DNA of 64,000 nt. It comes from Sepiola atlantica. Lineage: Eukaryota > Mollusca > Cephalopoda > Sepiida > Sepiolidae. Where the stretch lies: positions 108,067,120-108,131,119 of the forward strand of contig OY744531.1 of NCBI GenBank assembly GCA_963556195.1, given 5' to 3'. This document shows positions 45,801 to 54,160 of the stretch, in pieces (the stretch's first letter is position 1; each line of letters opens with the position of its first letter). Both the position numbers and the translations under genes were made by a program. A model generated the notes under the pieces. It searched no databases and was not told the DNA's origin. It saw only the letters and a program-made list of their open reading frames with translations.

Positions 45801-48800
45801 GAATACGAAAGATGTTGATTCGGTAATAGTTCAAATATCAAAGTCTTTTAGGGAAATATGTGCGAACACGCATTAAAGATAAGACATGTTGGTCTCCCAT
45901 TAGAAAGCATTGAATATTTAAATGTAAGAAAGCGGTTTGAAGCCTAACAATGCATTTTTGGGGGACTGCTTTGAAATAAATCTATATTTATTTTTTTAAA
46001 TGCATTGTTAGGCTTCAAACTGCATTCTTACATCTTGATATTACTACTTACTAAACACAACTTAATTTTTTTTTAAGTGTTTCGTGTGTGCGTATAAAAA
46101 GTGTAGGATATGTGTACGCACATTTATACATTTTTTTTAAGTACCTACAAATTAGAAGTCAAAACCTTTTCCCCCCCACCCATCTTCTACACACTTGCTC
46201 ATAAAAATACAATCATTAGTCATAGTTATATCTTCAAGATTTTTTAAGAAACAATAGATTCTTTGAATTAAAATATTTCAATGTATTTAGGTGACAATAG
46301 AAGTTTTTGATTTTGTAAAAAAAAATTAAAAAATAAACAAATTATAATTAACACTTAATTATCAATATTCTTATTTTATTGAAATTATTTTATCCATTAG
46401 TGTGAATGTAATCAAATACTGGAGTAAAATATCAAATTTAAAAAAATTCCATTTGTCTTCATGAGAGGACAATCATGAAAATATTTTATTTATAATATAT
46501 ATACGAGGTCTGTCTAAAAATTATCCGACCTTTATTTTTTTCCGTGCGCAATAGAGATGATAGGGCGGTGCCAATCTACACAGTGAAGGACGACACCTTC
46601 ATGCACATGTGTGAATTTTATCACCGCCTTCCTGCGCATTAGTCGCTGAGTGACGTACTACACAACGTGATCGTCGGATTACCGATTCTCTCAAGATGAC
46701 TGAACGTGTTGAGCAAAGATACATCAAATTTTGTCAAAAGCTTGGTGATTCTCAAAGCAAAACAATTCGTAAGATTCAGCAGGTGTTTGGAGACGATGCG
46801 ATGGGTGTAACATAATTTAAGGAGTGGTTCAACCAATTCAAAAATGGCCGCACATCAGCGGAGAGTGACCAGCGTTCTGGCAGGCCTCAAACTGGTGATA
46901 GAAGAGTGTCGTTCAACCATGCGGAAGATCACCCAAGCAGTCGGAGTGAGTAAAGATTCTGCATATGCAATTTGGCATGATGATTTGAACATGCACAGTG
47001 GCTACGAAATTTGTGCCCAAGCTGTTGTTGCAGGAACAAAAGGACCTCTGTTTTTAAGTTGCACAGGACCTTTTGGAAACAGCCAACACTGATCCTGGGT
47101 TTCTGAACACCGTGATAACTGGAGATGAGTCATGGGTGTACGGGTACGACCCAGAAATAAAAACACAGTCATCGTAATGAGAAGCATCCCGAGTCTCCAA
47201 GGCCAAAAAAAGTGTGACATGTGCGAAGCAAATTCAAGGTGATGCTGACTCTTCCTTGATATCCGTAGAATTGTGCATCACGAATACGACAAACAGTTAC
47301 AAAGGAGTACTATCAATCAAGATGTTCTCCGGTGTCTCTGTAACGCAGTTTGGTGCAAAAGACCAGACATGTGGACAACAAAAAACTGGCAACTGCATCA
47401 TGACAACGCCCCCGTGCATTCATCTCAATTAATCCAACATTTCTTGGCCAAACATGGAATTCCGGTCGTTCGCCAACCTCCTTACTCTCCAGACAGGCTC
47501 CTTGCGACTTCTGGTTGTTTCGAAAATTGAAGACGCCACTGAAAGGTTCCCGTTTTGAGACTAGAGAAGAGATAATGCGAATCACCATTCCAAAAGAACA
47601 CTTCCAGACGTGAATGCTGAAGTTTGGAAAAACAGGAAAGTTGTTAGCCATATCTTTTTTTTTTCTCTCACGTAAACCTATTTTTGTATGATAGAGAACG
47701 TGAGCGCCGTCACTAAAATTCTCGTCGCCAGATGTAACGTCGTAGACTCAGCTCGCAAAACTAAAACAAAGAGTAAAAAGAAAGAACAAAAACGAAGAGA
47801 TAGATGATGTGCATTGTCAATTCGCGCCAGAGTTAAACTGATGAGTTTTCCTCGGACGTTTTTGCCCGGTCTTCTTAATTTCCGATATGCAAATCTTGAC
47901 TGAAACACTAAATCGACCAATCAGTATTAAGTATTTCAACCAATAAACATCTGTAGCAGTTGCATGACGTTTCTATGTACGCGCAATCTCTTGCGTTATG
48001 TTGAGTTGTGGTTCAGCTTGCCGCATGCGTGATTATGCCTAGACTTAGGTTCTGTGCATACTCAGCTTTCAGTTACGCCCTAGAGAATCTGGCGCCAAAT
48101 ATGAAGCAGTTCAGAATGAGATGTTGTGACAACAAGACATCAGGACCTGTCTTCGTCGTTTGCCAGAAGCGGCAAGGCGAGATACAACTCCAGAATGCCA
48201 CATTCTGTTTTAGCAAAAGCCTTCTGGACGAACAACTCTTTGTATTCCGGTGATCCCACTGAATAAAGTTGATACTTTAGTGGAGATGTTCGTGTTTTTT
48301 TTTTTTTGAAAGATGGTGACCCTTTTCTTATTCAATTCCAGTCAGATACATCCAGACATGGCCGACTCGACCAAAACCTGACATTATTCCAACCAACAAT
48401 CTAATTACTAAACATCGAATATCTCAGAGATCGTTTCTCTTATGTTTGTTGTTGTTGTTACCGCTGGAACAACGGTTTCACAAACGTTTTAAATTATTAA
48501 AAAATCAACTACAAAAATTTTTTTTAAATCGGTCAATTTCAGAAACTATATTTTATTACAATCTTTTGGCTAAAATGTTATTTTATTGAAAAAAAACTTT
48601 ATTTTATTACAATATTTTTCTTTCAGAAACTATATTTTATTAAATAAATAAATTTATTAAATTTTTTTAACTTATTATTGGTCGTTACTTCCTGTTGATT
48701 ATCTGCCCCTTTTTACTAAACTGCACAAGTGCCGGTTTTTTATAGTAGTGGGGCAGTAATAAATCAATGGCAGTCATCAAAATACGATGAAAATGATTTT

Positions 48801-51506
48801 AATTAAACTTCTACTCGATCATTTTTCCTACTTTTGGTGAGGATACTTATTTAAATCTGCTGCGTAAGTATATAATACTGTTTTTTTTGTGGTGTTGATA
48901 ATTTAATACGGACGCTTCTCTGTACAAGCACCAATCATTCTTACTAAAAATCTGTCAACAATTACATTTATTTAAACTAAACCAAACTAAAGATTATTTT
49001 TTTGTTTGTTTAGTAATTTCCGACGAAGTTCAAATCACTAACCCTAAAATCATCCATTTTTAGATTTAAACAAATGGAGCCTAGTAAAAACAAAATATAT
49101 ATATATATATATATATACTTTTTTATTTTTAATATAATTTTTATTTTTAAACAATGATAAACAATTTTTTTTAACTAGTTTTTAGTTCCAATCACAAAAT
49201 TAAATTCGTTCTATTTTTAGGTGCTAAGGAAGAACGATAATTCATGTTCATAAAACCCTGTCCTAGAAAATTAATTTGAGTTATCGTTCTTCCTTAGCTA
49301 ACCGCTCCTTAACTTGTTTATAAAGTTGGTGACTATATTTTTCCGGCTTAGTTTTCATTTACAATGAAACTTTCTATAATTTACTGTTATTATTTTTAAT
49401 GTTGGATTTTTTTTTTTTTTTTTACTAAAAAAGTTGTGGCACTTCTGCAGTTTAGGGACGGGGCGAATTTGTTTTCATTTCAGAAGAGTTACAATAGTGT
49501 AAGGGGCAGACAACCCTCTTTTGTTTTCACTTTTCGTACATTTTTAGTACGTAATTTCTCTGAAAATGGAAGTGAATGCCTGAATATGATTTGGTTTTTT
49601 TTTCAAAATTAAATCCGGAATAAATAAATAAGAACTAATGCAAATTTAATTGATTAATAGAACATTTATTGAAGAAATTAAAATTTGTGAAAATCAGTAT
49701 TTTTTTTTTTAATTATTTTTTTTTTCAAAATTAAATTCAAAATAAAAGTCATCTTGTTTAATTTTTTTTTTTACAGTTTAAAAAATAAGAAAAAAATTAA
49801 AAAATCGCACATATTCATGGGATTCACATCCATTTTCGGAGAAATTATGCACTAAAAGTGAAAAAAAAAGGGTTGTATGCCCTTCCCTTATTGTAGCTCT
49901 TCTAAAATGAAAACAAATAAATTCTCCCAATCCCTAAACTACGGAAGTGCCCAAATTGTTTGGGAGTATAGCCAAAAATCATCGGTTTCACACTAAATAA
50001 TTTAGGTGACTGAAATAGGAATTTATACACGTTTTTAATTGTTGTACGATGAAGATTAACCAAATTAAAGTTTGTTTTCTTTTAATAAAAAAGATTTTGG
50101 AAATCGTCAGCAAATTTGACAAAGATGTTTTTGTTTTTTTAGCGAAAACAAAAACATAGAATAGAGAAACTGTAGTTCAATAACACTTGCTTCATATTTT
50201 CGGTGCTTGTGGACTGAAAAATAAATTATCTTTAATTTGAGGAGAGTCAAATAAGGGGGAGAGAACTCTAGTTTCAACCACGATGTATCTTAAAATGGAT
50301 GTTACTATTGTAATTATTCTAAAATAAAGTTTTTTTTTTAATGTATACGTAAAAAGGAACTGTTTTCAAAACAAATTGACGAATTTTACCCAGTGTAAAA
50401 CTGTCAGTTATTTCAAAAACTTTATTTCCCGTGTTTTATTTATTTTGTTTCCTTCCATTTACGTATTTTTTCTATTTTTTCCTTCTTTAATAATTTATTT
50501 TAATAAATCATTTTATTTTTGAAAATCATTTTATTTTTCAAAATCATTTTATTTTTCAAAATCATTTTATTTTTCATTGGTGCCGAATTATTAATTGTTA
50601 TTGTTTTTTTCCTTAATTATCATTTTACGTATACATTTTTTTCAAACTTTATTTTAGAATAATTACAATATTTAAAATCCATTTTAAGATACATCGTGGT
50701 TGAAACTTGAAACTAGAGTTCTCTCCCCCTTATTTGACTCTCCTCAAATCAAAGATAATTTTTTTTTCGGACCTACAGTCCACAAGCACCCTTAATATTT
50801 AGTTATAGAAGCTTTACTCACCCAATATCGAGACAATCACGAGCAGCAAAGTAATCATTCCTCCGTAGAACCAAAAAATTAACAGGATTATAAAGAGGGC
50901 CGTAGTGCAGACGCTCCAAAACTTCACAACTAACCTGAAGAGGAACAATGAAATGAGTTTTAAGTGGCCAAATGTCTTCGAACGTCCCAACGAAGTGTTT
51001 CTGAAAAAGTTGTATCTCGTGTTCGTCGCACCGGCTGCCACGGCGCAGGTGCCCGACGATGATGTGCCGTTACCCTCCGAAGATGGTGGCCCTCCACCAC
51101 CTCCTCCGCTCGGAGAGGAAGTTGAACTCGGAGATTTCACTTCCCTTATCTTCAGTTTGACACTCATTTTCCCCTCCTGGCGAGGGAGATGATCCAACGA
51201 CGGGTTTTGACAATGAACAGAAGCTGATGGCGATACAGGACTCCTTCTTCTTTCTCTTCCTCCCCCTCGCGAAGTCACCGCACAAAATCTATAGGCGGGC
51301 TCTGCAAAGTCGTCGTCTGGGTACCTGGGAGGCTGATGTTGATGGAGAACTTGTGATGGAGCAGGATGCTGGCTATATCGAAATTTGTATAATGGCTGTT
51401 GTTGGGGATGACGAAGCTCTTTCTGGCGTTGATCACTTCCTGTCGTTGATTTTTCTGAAGAAGCGAGAAGAGCTGACGATGCGCGAATGGTGTTGGCCTG
51501 CTGCAT
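33792..51506 (-). CDS. ABHD13: ABHD13, alpha/beta hydrolase domain-containing protein 13 (gene span, 7 exons)
   Basis: Seven exons with GT-AG borders join in frame: 51506-50822, 45039-44808, 41282-41182, 40472-40219, 39426-39322, 35202-35092, 33857-33792. They give 517 codons plus a TGA stop. Residues 1-190 are low-complexity (Ser, Pro, Gly, Gln, Arg). Residues about 193-228 are a hydrophobic membrane segment (FIILLIFWFYGGMITLLLV). The hydrolase fold follows: HGNAGNIGH at 297-305 (oxyanion motif), VEYRGYGKSQG at about 326, nucleophile Ser369 in GRSLGGA, Asp446 in SGLTDNLIPP, His477 in NGTHNETW. These match vertebrate ABHD13 in order and spacing, but vertebrate ABHD13 is about 340 residues; the extra N-terminus is the main difference. 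The first in-frame ATG is at 51506; a second (MSVKLKIREVK) at 51167 would give 404 residues. Family role: membrane-anchored serine hydrolase, reported as a depalmitoylase-type relative; the substrate here is unknown. Confidence 0.93.
33858..35091. other. ABHD13 intron 6
   Basis: No further gene. Contains a G16 tract at about 34543-34558, a GGGAGATAACTCC motif at 34744, and a tandem ACCGATTCCAGCCAGT duplication at 34849-34893. Confidence 0.6.
35092..35202 (-). CDS. ABHD13: ABHD13 exon 6 (catalytic His)
   Basis: Acceptor TTTTTTTCTATAG, donor GAA/GTAAGT. Encodes ESQNPPMKRMALFDNGTHNE and TWLCPGYYESILNFITE. Confidence 0.93.
35512..35827 (+). mobile_element. U2-headed SINE, head truncated, with target duplication
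   Basis: Starts GTAGTATCTGTTCCGATGG and carries the family body (CAGTTCTAGGAGGTCCACC, CCCCTCTTTGGGGAGGAG, GCCTGAGGCGCCCCTACC) and 3' end (CGACCTTGTGTCACA ... GTTAAATAA). Flanked by TTCATACCACGT (35500-35511) and TTCATACCATGT (35828-35839), an 11/12 target-site duplication that supports retroposition. In ABHD13 intron 5, antisense to the gene. Confidence 0.88.
35840..36509. other. ABHD13 intron 5, unassigned
   Basis: AT-rich, short overlapping frames on both strands with no domain. A GAAAGATAAAAATGT duplication at 36359-36389 and a G10 tract at 36492-36501. Confidence 0.5.
36520..37112. repeat. 17-bp AACAACAAAAGCTAATT tandem array
   Basis: About 35 units of AACAACAAAAGCTAATT with AGCTGATT, AGTAAATT and deleted variants. 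Strand asymmetric: nearly no C or T outside the GCTAATT core. Confidence 0.95.
37113..38280. other. ABHD13 intron 5, with a possible inverted Penelope scrap
   Basis: Mostly AT-rich. On -, 38140-38090 reads CCATGCATTACAATCTCCCA, matching the Penelope segment at 38428-38450 in opposite orientation, so a short inverted duplicate may lie here. Confidence 0.4.
38330..38622 (+). mobile_element. Penelope-like element, GIY-YIG endonuclease fragment
   Basis: Frame starting near 38341 reads NYVGETGLEFCLRLNNHKQ, then SIHSPVGMHYNLPNHTIDNI, and after a frameshift NTHISGLNKDLGPLNDYSFY. YVGET...R...N.H corresponds to the GIY-YIG endonuclease at the C-terminus of Penelope-like RTs, with the H-x-N/P-H and terminal L-N-T-H-x-x-G-L-N motifs. 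Upstream RT sequence is absent. Confidence 0.7.
38800..39070. repeat. Direct duplication of an AT-rich 85-110-bp segment
   Basis: GGTAGTTTAAAAGCAATAAA ... AAAGAATCGTTTTTAGAATC (38801-38884) recurs at 38965-39071 with small insertions. Confidence 0.75.
39095..39192. repeat. About 28-bp CCAATACCCCAAAAAGTT repeat, three to four copies
   Basis: Units of GATTTTTCCAATACCCCAAA AAGTT in tandem, lying about 130 bp 3' of ABHD13 exon 5. Confidence 0.85.
39322..39426 (-). CDS. ABHD13: ABHD13 exon 5 (catalytic Asp)
   Basis: Acceptor TTTGTTTCCCAG, donor GAG/GTAAGA. Encodes FPSIKRVPKITVPVMYLSGL then TDNLIPPRMMKTLFE with the catalytic Asp in LTDNL. Confidence 0.93.
39990..40187. repeat. 22-bp AATGAGATTTATCAGCAAAA tandem repeat, nine to ten copies
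   Basis: AATGAGATTTATCAGCAAAA plus GC or TC. It is placed in ABHD13 intron 4 only about 30 bp from the exon 4 donor. Confidence 0.95.
40219..40472 (-). CDS. ABHD13: ABHD13 exon 4 (nucleophile serine)
   Basis: Acceptor TTTCATCTCACAG, donor CAA/GTAAGT. Encodes GLYQDAEAAMDYLLRQAQ, the nucleophile elbow VFGRSLGGAIAIYLASH and FIENTFTSLPEIGAIVIGV to FKNQ. A 22-bp repeat begins about 30 bp into the following intron. Confidence 0.94.
40473..41181. other. ABHD13 intron 3
   Basis: Unique AT-rich sequence, no repeat or coding signal seen apart from a duplicated ATATTTTGAAA at 41039. Confidence 0.6.
41182..41282 (-). CDS. ABHD13: ABHD13 exon 3
   Basis: Acceptor TTTATTTCTTAG, donor ACAG/GTAAAA. Encodes LMNAYGLYTSLGCNVLMVEY and RGYGKSQGTPSET. 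Confidence 0.92.
41440..42800 (+). mobile_element. LINE family B, RT palm to C-terminal zinc finger
   Basis: Antisense to ABHD13, in intron 2. RT stretch: TTDAIFILRQMQEKYIGA, MAFVDLEKAFDRVPQEVLWW, VNVGVH, then after a gap LLYDDDLVIMTD, where the usual YADD box has become YDDD. A cysteine/histidine cluster follows (CAVC...CNHC..WVHKKC), then SFCYLGDMLSAGAGCEQ, FRELLPILTSRAIPI and SRWICNVKPDQ, then a frameshifted basic tail RPRKTWKEIIRQARK. Multiple stops and a deletion near 41790-41860. Same family as 17998-18603. Confidence 0.85.
43121..44330 (-). mobile_element. LINE family A, longest copy (RT core)
   Basis: Same orientation as ABHD13, in intron 2. From 44318: VTPSQVRDIIKNLNTSKACG and PDLIPVIVIK (RT finger), then 43914-43621 EARAIALDISKAFDKVWHKG, VLQGSILGPLLFLIFINDLP and, past a stop, LFADHTTLYS, where the catalytic FADD box has become FADH. 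A deletion then joins KTDA directly to the KTLPRLQQ region, followed by the family 3' part down to GCAGGTCAGCAGCACGAG near 43121; the extreme 3' tail is missing. Dead copy. Confidence 0.86.
44556..44612. repeat. Interstitial telomere-like TTAGGG tract
   Basis: ATTAGGGTTTAGGTTTAGGG, a 10-base spacer, then AATTAGGGTTAGGGTTAG. Degenerate telomere repeats about 200 bp 3' of ABHD13 exon 2. Confidence 0.85.
44808..45039 (-). CDS. ABHD13: ABHD13 exon 2
   Basis: Acceptor TTGTATTTCAG, donor CATAG/GTGTGT. Encodes GLLYHGQDMLVYYPQQPRNA through VQTKDGTTIHVVLIK to VIFFHGNAGNIGH, the start of the hydrolase domain. A tandem CCATGATTTTTTT array begins about 10 bp upstream of the acceptor. Confidence 0.93.
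45051..45447. repeat. A-rich (AAAAAAATCATGG) tandem array
   Basis: About 28 units of ATCATGG plus 6-9 A (or GGGGAAAA variants at the left end). On - this is CCATGATTTTTTTT, pyrimidine-rich, sitting directly upstream of the ABHD13 exon 2 acceptor. The Lys/His/Trp-rich open frames on + are artefacts of the repeat. Confidence 0.95.
45605..46050. mobile_element. Repeat cluster with direct and inverted copies of GTTTGAAGCCTAACAA
   Basis: CCATTAGAAAACATT ... TTTGAAGCCTAACAACGCAT (45621-45682) is directly repeated at 45898-45955. Part of it (AAATGCATTGTTAGGCTTCA ... TTCTTACATCTT) is inverted at 45999-46035. Looks like nested ends of a non-autonomous element. Confidence 0.7.
46051..46503. other. ABHD13 intron 1, AT-rich
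   Basis: No gene seen; ends in a TATA-rich stretch that provides the TA target of the mariner insertion. Confidence 0.6.
46504..47605 (+). pseudogene. Mariner-type transposon, decayed, 3' end lost
   Basis: A terminal repeat CGAGGTCTGTCTAAAAATTA TCC begins right after a TA at 46502-46503. The transposase starts at ATG 46696 (MTERVEQRYIKFCQKLGDSQ), with a stop in GVT*FKEW, then FNQFKNGRTSAESDQRSGRP (helix-turn-helix region). Catalytic motifs: TGDESWVYGYDPE (first Asp), LHHDNAPVHSSQ (second Asp) and, after a one-base frameshift, APCDFWLF (third Asp), giving a D,D34D pattern. Ends abruptly after PKEHFQ at about 47605; no right terminal repeat. Several frameshifts, so no enzyme. Antisense to ABHD13 in intron 1. 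Confidence 0.88.
47606..48539. other. ABHD13 intron 1, unassigned GC-richer block
   Basis: 47680-48260 is less AT-rich and carries short frames (for example 48008-48253) with no recognised domain. It could be part of an unrecognised transposon. Confidence 0.4.
48540..48760. mobile_element. Solo arm of the element at 60305-61843
   Basis: TTACAATCTTTTGGCTAAAA ... CTTTATTTTATTACAATATT, TTCAGAAACTATATTTTATT and the end GGTCGTTACTTCCTGTTGAT to AAACTGCACAAGTGCC match the right arm of that element. Here the inner TTTTGGCTAAAATGTT unit is single copy, not amplified. Confidence 0.75.
48775..48933. mobile_element. Solo arm of the GGTGCTTGTA element
   Basis: AAACTTCTACTCGATCATTT, CTTATTTAAATCTGCTGCGT and end CTTCTCTGTACAAGCACC, as at 26085-26243 and the inverted left arm at 59521. 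Confidence 0.75.
49093..49119. repeat. TA microsatellite
   Basis: About 11 TA dinucleotides (AAAATATATATATATATATA). Confidence 0.9.
49221..49303. mobile_element. 83-bp palindromic element
   Basis: TGCTAAGGAAGAACGATAAT at the left pairs with GTTATCGTTCTTCCTTAGC at the right around about 40 bp; a small hairpin MITE. Confidence 0.75.
49434..49955. mobile_element. Fold-back element, about 130-bp inverted arms
   Basis: Left TTTAGGGACGGGGCGAATTT, GTTTTCATTTCAGAAGAG, GGCAGACAACCCT, CTCTGAAAATGGAAGTGAAT pairs with the right half read in reverse (CATTTTCGGAGAAATT, AAGGGTTGTATGCCC, CTCTTCTAAAATGAAAAC, AATCCCTAAACTAC). No coding capacity. Confidence 0.85.
50202..50790. mobile_element. Fold-back element with GGTGCTTGTGGACTG ends
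   Basis: 589 bp. Left GGTGCTTGTGGACTGAAAAA, GGAGAGTCAAATAAGGGGG, CCACGATGTATCTTAAAAT, inverted on the right to end AGTCCACAAGCACC at 50790. Arms about 145 bp. The loop holds a 17-bp AAAATCATTTTATTTTT repeat (four copies, 50512-50576). The right end lies 30 bp from the donor of ABHD13 exon 1, so the element starts intron 1. Confidence 0.88.
50822..51506 (-). CDS. ABHD13: ABHD13 exon 1 (N-terminal tail and membrane anchor)
   Basis: Starts at ATG 51506 (frame open upstream to a stop at 51554-51552) and ends at ATTGG/GTGAGT. Encodes a tail with SPSSTSSPSGGGGGG and a membrane segment ending LLLVIVSIL. GC-rich relative to the window, as expected for a 5' exon. The antisense frames at 50905-51577 are shadows. 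Confidence 0.88.
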
Positions 51507-51554
51507 CCGAGACAAACTTTCGACATCGTCCACAAAAAAGAAAGAGGTATCTCA

Positions 51555-52129
51555 CACCGGGGAATAAAAACCACTGACGGTTTTTAGTGGTTCAGTCACA
51601 GTGAATTTCGTACGTCTGTCGTCTAAGTCTTCAAGTGTATACAAATGTAAAATTCCCGTGAAATAAAAATAACGTTACTACTTAAGTCAATATGTCACTA
51701 TAAAAACATATTAGAATTGATAATAAAAATAATTGATAAGTAAAACCGATTTTCTAGCTGGGAGGGAGGGGCTCCTTTAAGTTTTTGTTTCTGCGTTTTG
51801 TCCCCCATACGTGTGGTCGCGGCAATCTGTCCAATAAGTTGCCGAGAATATCAGAGTTATCTGCCCTTTTCTTTTCTTTATATCAGAGTTACTTGCCCTT
51901 CAAAAGGGTAAAACTACATACGGAGAAATTAATCACGTTTTACACCGTTTCTCTTCAGAAGGGTTAATGTTAGCGACCTTCAACATTATCAGTACCAGAT
52001 GGATGATCGTTTGGGAATATTAGAAAAGACGGCGACATCTCTCCGCAAAAACTGACGTCATCAAAATACAGCAAAATAGAGATTATTCTAATGTTTGTAT
52101 TATTCTCAATGTGACAAACATGAGCTTAT
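51555..52129. other. Upstream region of ABHD13
   Basis: Should contain the promoter and 5' UTR of ABHD13 on -, but I see no clear TATA box or initiator. Contains a duplicated TATCAGAGTTA-CTGCCCTT (51849-51900). Confidence 0.4.
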
Positions 52130-52141
52130 AGTACACAGCGT

Positions 52142-52452
52142 ACCCAGGGTTTTTAACCCACCTAATAGACTGGTATTGTCCTGGCCTTTGGGTCTGGATT
52201 TACGCCGGTCTATTGGGGGTTGTCTGGTCCTGTGCAGTTCTAGGAGGTGCACCCTCCCAGGTTTTGCCTCCCCTCTTTGGGGAGGAGTAAGTTTATTGCT
52301 TACTGTCTGAGGCGCCCCTACCGGAGAATGCCGACGGGCTGCCCAGGCAATTTTTAAATGGTCAGATGGCTCACCTCTCGAGCGCTGGCTTATCAAATCC
52401 CACTTTCCCGACCTTGTGTCACATTTTACCGTGTGGGAGGTAGATAAATAGT
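52142..52452 (+). mobile_element. U2-headed SINE body, 12-bp target duplication
   Basis: Lacks the U2 head; begins ACCCAGGGTTTTTAACCC, then GACTGGTATTGTCCTGGCC, CAGTTCTAGGAGGTGCACC, CCCCTCTTTGGGGAGGAG and ends ACCTTGTGTCACATT ... TAGATAAATAGT. AGTACACAGCGT occurs immediately before (52130-52141) and after (52453-52464), a perfect 12-bp duplication. Confidence 0.9.
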
Positions 52453-52464
52453 AGTACACAGCGT

Positions 52465-52729
52465 GCTTTCAGCTTTTTGGTCGAGATCAAAGTGTAGCAT
52501 CTGTTCCGATAGATACTGCACCCCATGGGACTGTCCTGTGCAGTTCCTTCTCACCCTTTGAGAAGGGGTTAGTTTATTGCTAATCGCCTGAGGCGGCCCT
52601 AACGGGGACTACCGACGGGGCTGCCCAGGCAATTTTTTTAAAGGCCCAAGTACTCTTCCTCTAGAGTGCGCAATTCCCACTTTCCGACCTTGTGTCACAT
52701 TCTACTTTGTGGGAAGTAGATAAATAGGG
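52465..52729 (+). mobile_element. U2-headed SINE, diverged
   Basis: Head GCTTTCAGCTTTTTGGTCGA then GATCAAAGTGTAGCATCTGT retains U2 similarity; the body has an internal deletion (the CTATAGGCTGG... to GGGTCTGTC part) and ends GTAGATAAATA. Confidence 0.85.
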
Positions 52730-53083
52730 CTTTCTCGGCCTTTTGGCCGGGATCAAAGTGTAGTATCTGTTCCGATGGATACTACACCCTATAGGCTGGT
52801 ATCGTCTTGGCCTTCGGGGCTTGATTTACACCGGTCTATGGGTCTGTCCTGTGCAGTTCTAGGAGGTCCACCCTCCCAGGCTTTGCCTCCCCTCTTTGGG
52901 GAGGAGTAAGTTAATTGATTACTGCCTGAGGTGCCCCTACCGGAGAATGCCGACGGGGCTGCCCAGGCATTTTTTGTAGGCCAGAGTGCTCAAATTCTCG
53001 AGCGCTGGCTTTTCAAATCCCACTTTCCGACCTTGTGTCACATCTTACCGCTGTGGGAGGTAGATAAATAACGTACATGTATA
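52730..53083 (+). mobile_element. U2-headed SINE, complete-looking copy
   Basis: Starts GGGCTTTCTCGGCCTTTTGG, then GGGATCAAAGTGTAGTATCT and GTTCCGATGGATACTACACC; body and 3' end as in the other copies (GTGGGAGGTAGATAAATA). The tightest match to U2 is from the first C of CTTTCTCGGCC to CTGTTCC. Follows the previous copy head to tail. Confidence 0.9.
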
Positions 53084-53099
53084 GATTTTTTTAATAGAT

Positions 53100-53160
53100 T
53101 TTTTTTAATGAAAATCGCTCCAGTCAAAGCATGAAGCCACTTGATGTAAGGAGCTAACAT
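53100..53160 (-). mobile_element. Short LINE 3' tail
   Basis: AATGAAAATCGCTCCAGTCA and GCCACTTGATGTAAGGAGCT, as at 19118; T-run at left is the poly-A tail. Confidence 0.75.
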
Positions 53161-53439
53161 GAACAAATATGGTTATCACAAAGACAGGAGATGCCTATTG
53201 GCCTTAGTCTTGAAAAGGAATTTTAAAAATCAACAACAAAGAATGAAAAATAAAAATAAAAACTGAATAAAAAATTGAATGAAAAATAAAGGAATGAGAA
53301 ACAATGAATGAAAATATTGAATGGAGAAAATGTATGAAAAATGAATGTTAAAATGAATGAAAAAAATCATTAGCACGTATCTGATGTAGTTTACTTTGAC
53401 TGTATCTTATGTAGTTTCTGACTTTAAGACAAACACACA
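53161..53439. repeat. Degenerate GAATGAAAAAT simple repeat
   Basis: 53235-53370 is built from GAATGAAAAATAAA-like units; the rest is unassigned. Confidence 0.7.
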
Positions 53440-54160
53440 CACAGATTTACACTTACCAAATGTAATAGAGTATAACAACTATTATGACTCCCGGGCAACA
53501 CCGTGTAGCTTTTCTTGTATAAAATAGTATAATAAAACACAGTGATGTTGTTTTTCCTGGGCAACACAGCATTTAAATATACCTGCTCTATCCATGATAT
53601 TGAGCACTTAGGATTTACTAACTTATACCACGTACCAGATATGATACTGTATTATTCCTATTATTGTTCCTGGACCAAAACATGTTCTTTATCTAGTATA
53701 CAACATCATAACAAAAGACAGACAAGTTCTTTCTCCTGGGCAACACCGCGTTTAAATACACCTGTTTTATCTATGATATTGAGCACTTTTTATTACTATA
53801 TACCACTTACCATATGTAATACTGTAATATTAATATTGTGAGTCCCGGGCAACGCCAAGTACCTTTTCTTGTATACAACATTATAAAATAATGTTGTAAA
53901 GTTGTTTATCCCGGACAACGCAGTGTTTAAACACACCTGCTCTATCTCTTGTATTGAGCACTTTTGCAATAAGATATACCATTTACCAAGAGTAATAGTG
54001 TATTATTATTAGTTTGGTTCTCAGACAATGCCACGTACCTTTTCTTGTCTAAACTATTATAAAGAAAGACTAAAGTTCTGTATGTAAAACTGTATTATTA
54101 TTATTAGGTTCCCGGACAATGCGAAGTACCTAATTCTTGTATAAAATATTATAAAGAAAA
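53440..54160. repeat. Degenerate about 185-bp tandem repeat with CCCGGGCAACRCCG motif
   Basis: Repeated order: CCCGGGCAACACCGTG, CTTTTCTTGTATAAAAT, GGGCAACACAGCATTTAAAT, ACCTGCTCTATC, ATTGAGCACTT, ATACCA-TTACCA, then again CCCGGGCAACGCC at 53848. At least three to four diverged units. Confidence 0.75.

Noticed and set aside
50905..51577. + strand frames over ABHD13 exon 1
   Set aside because: Antisense shadows of the real exon.
52733..52800. Functional U2 snRNA gene
   Set aside because: Only the 5' 45-50 nt match; the branch after CTGTTC, the Sm site and 3' stem-loops are absent, and the same chimera occurs six times.
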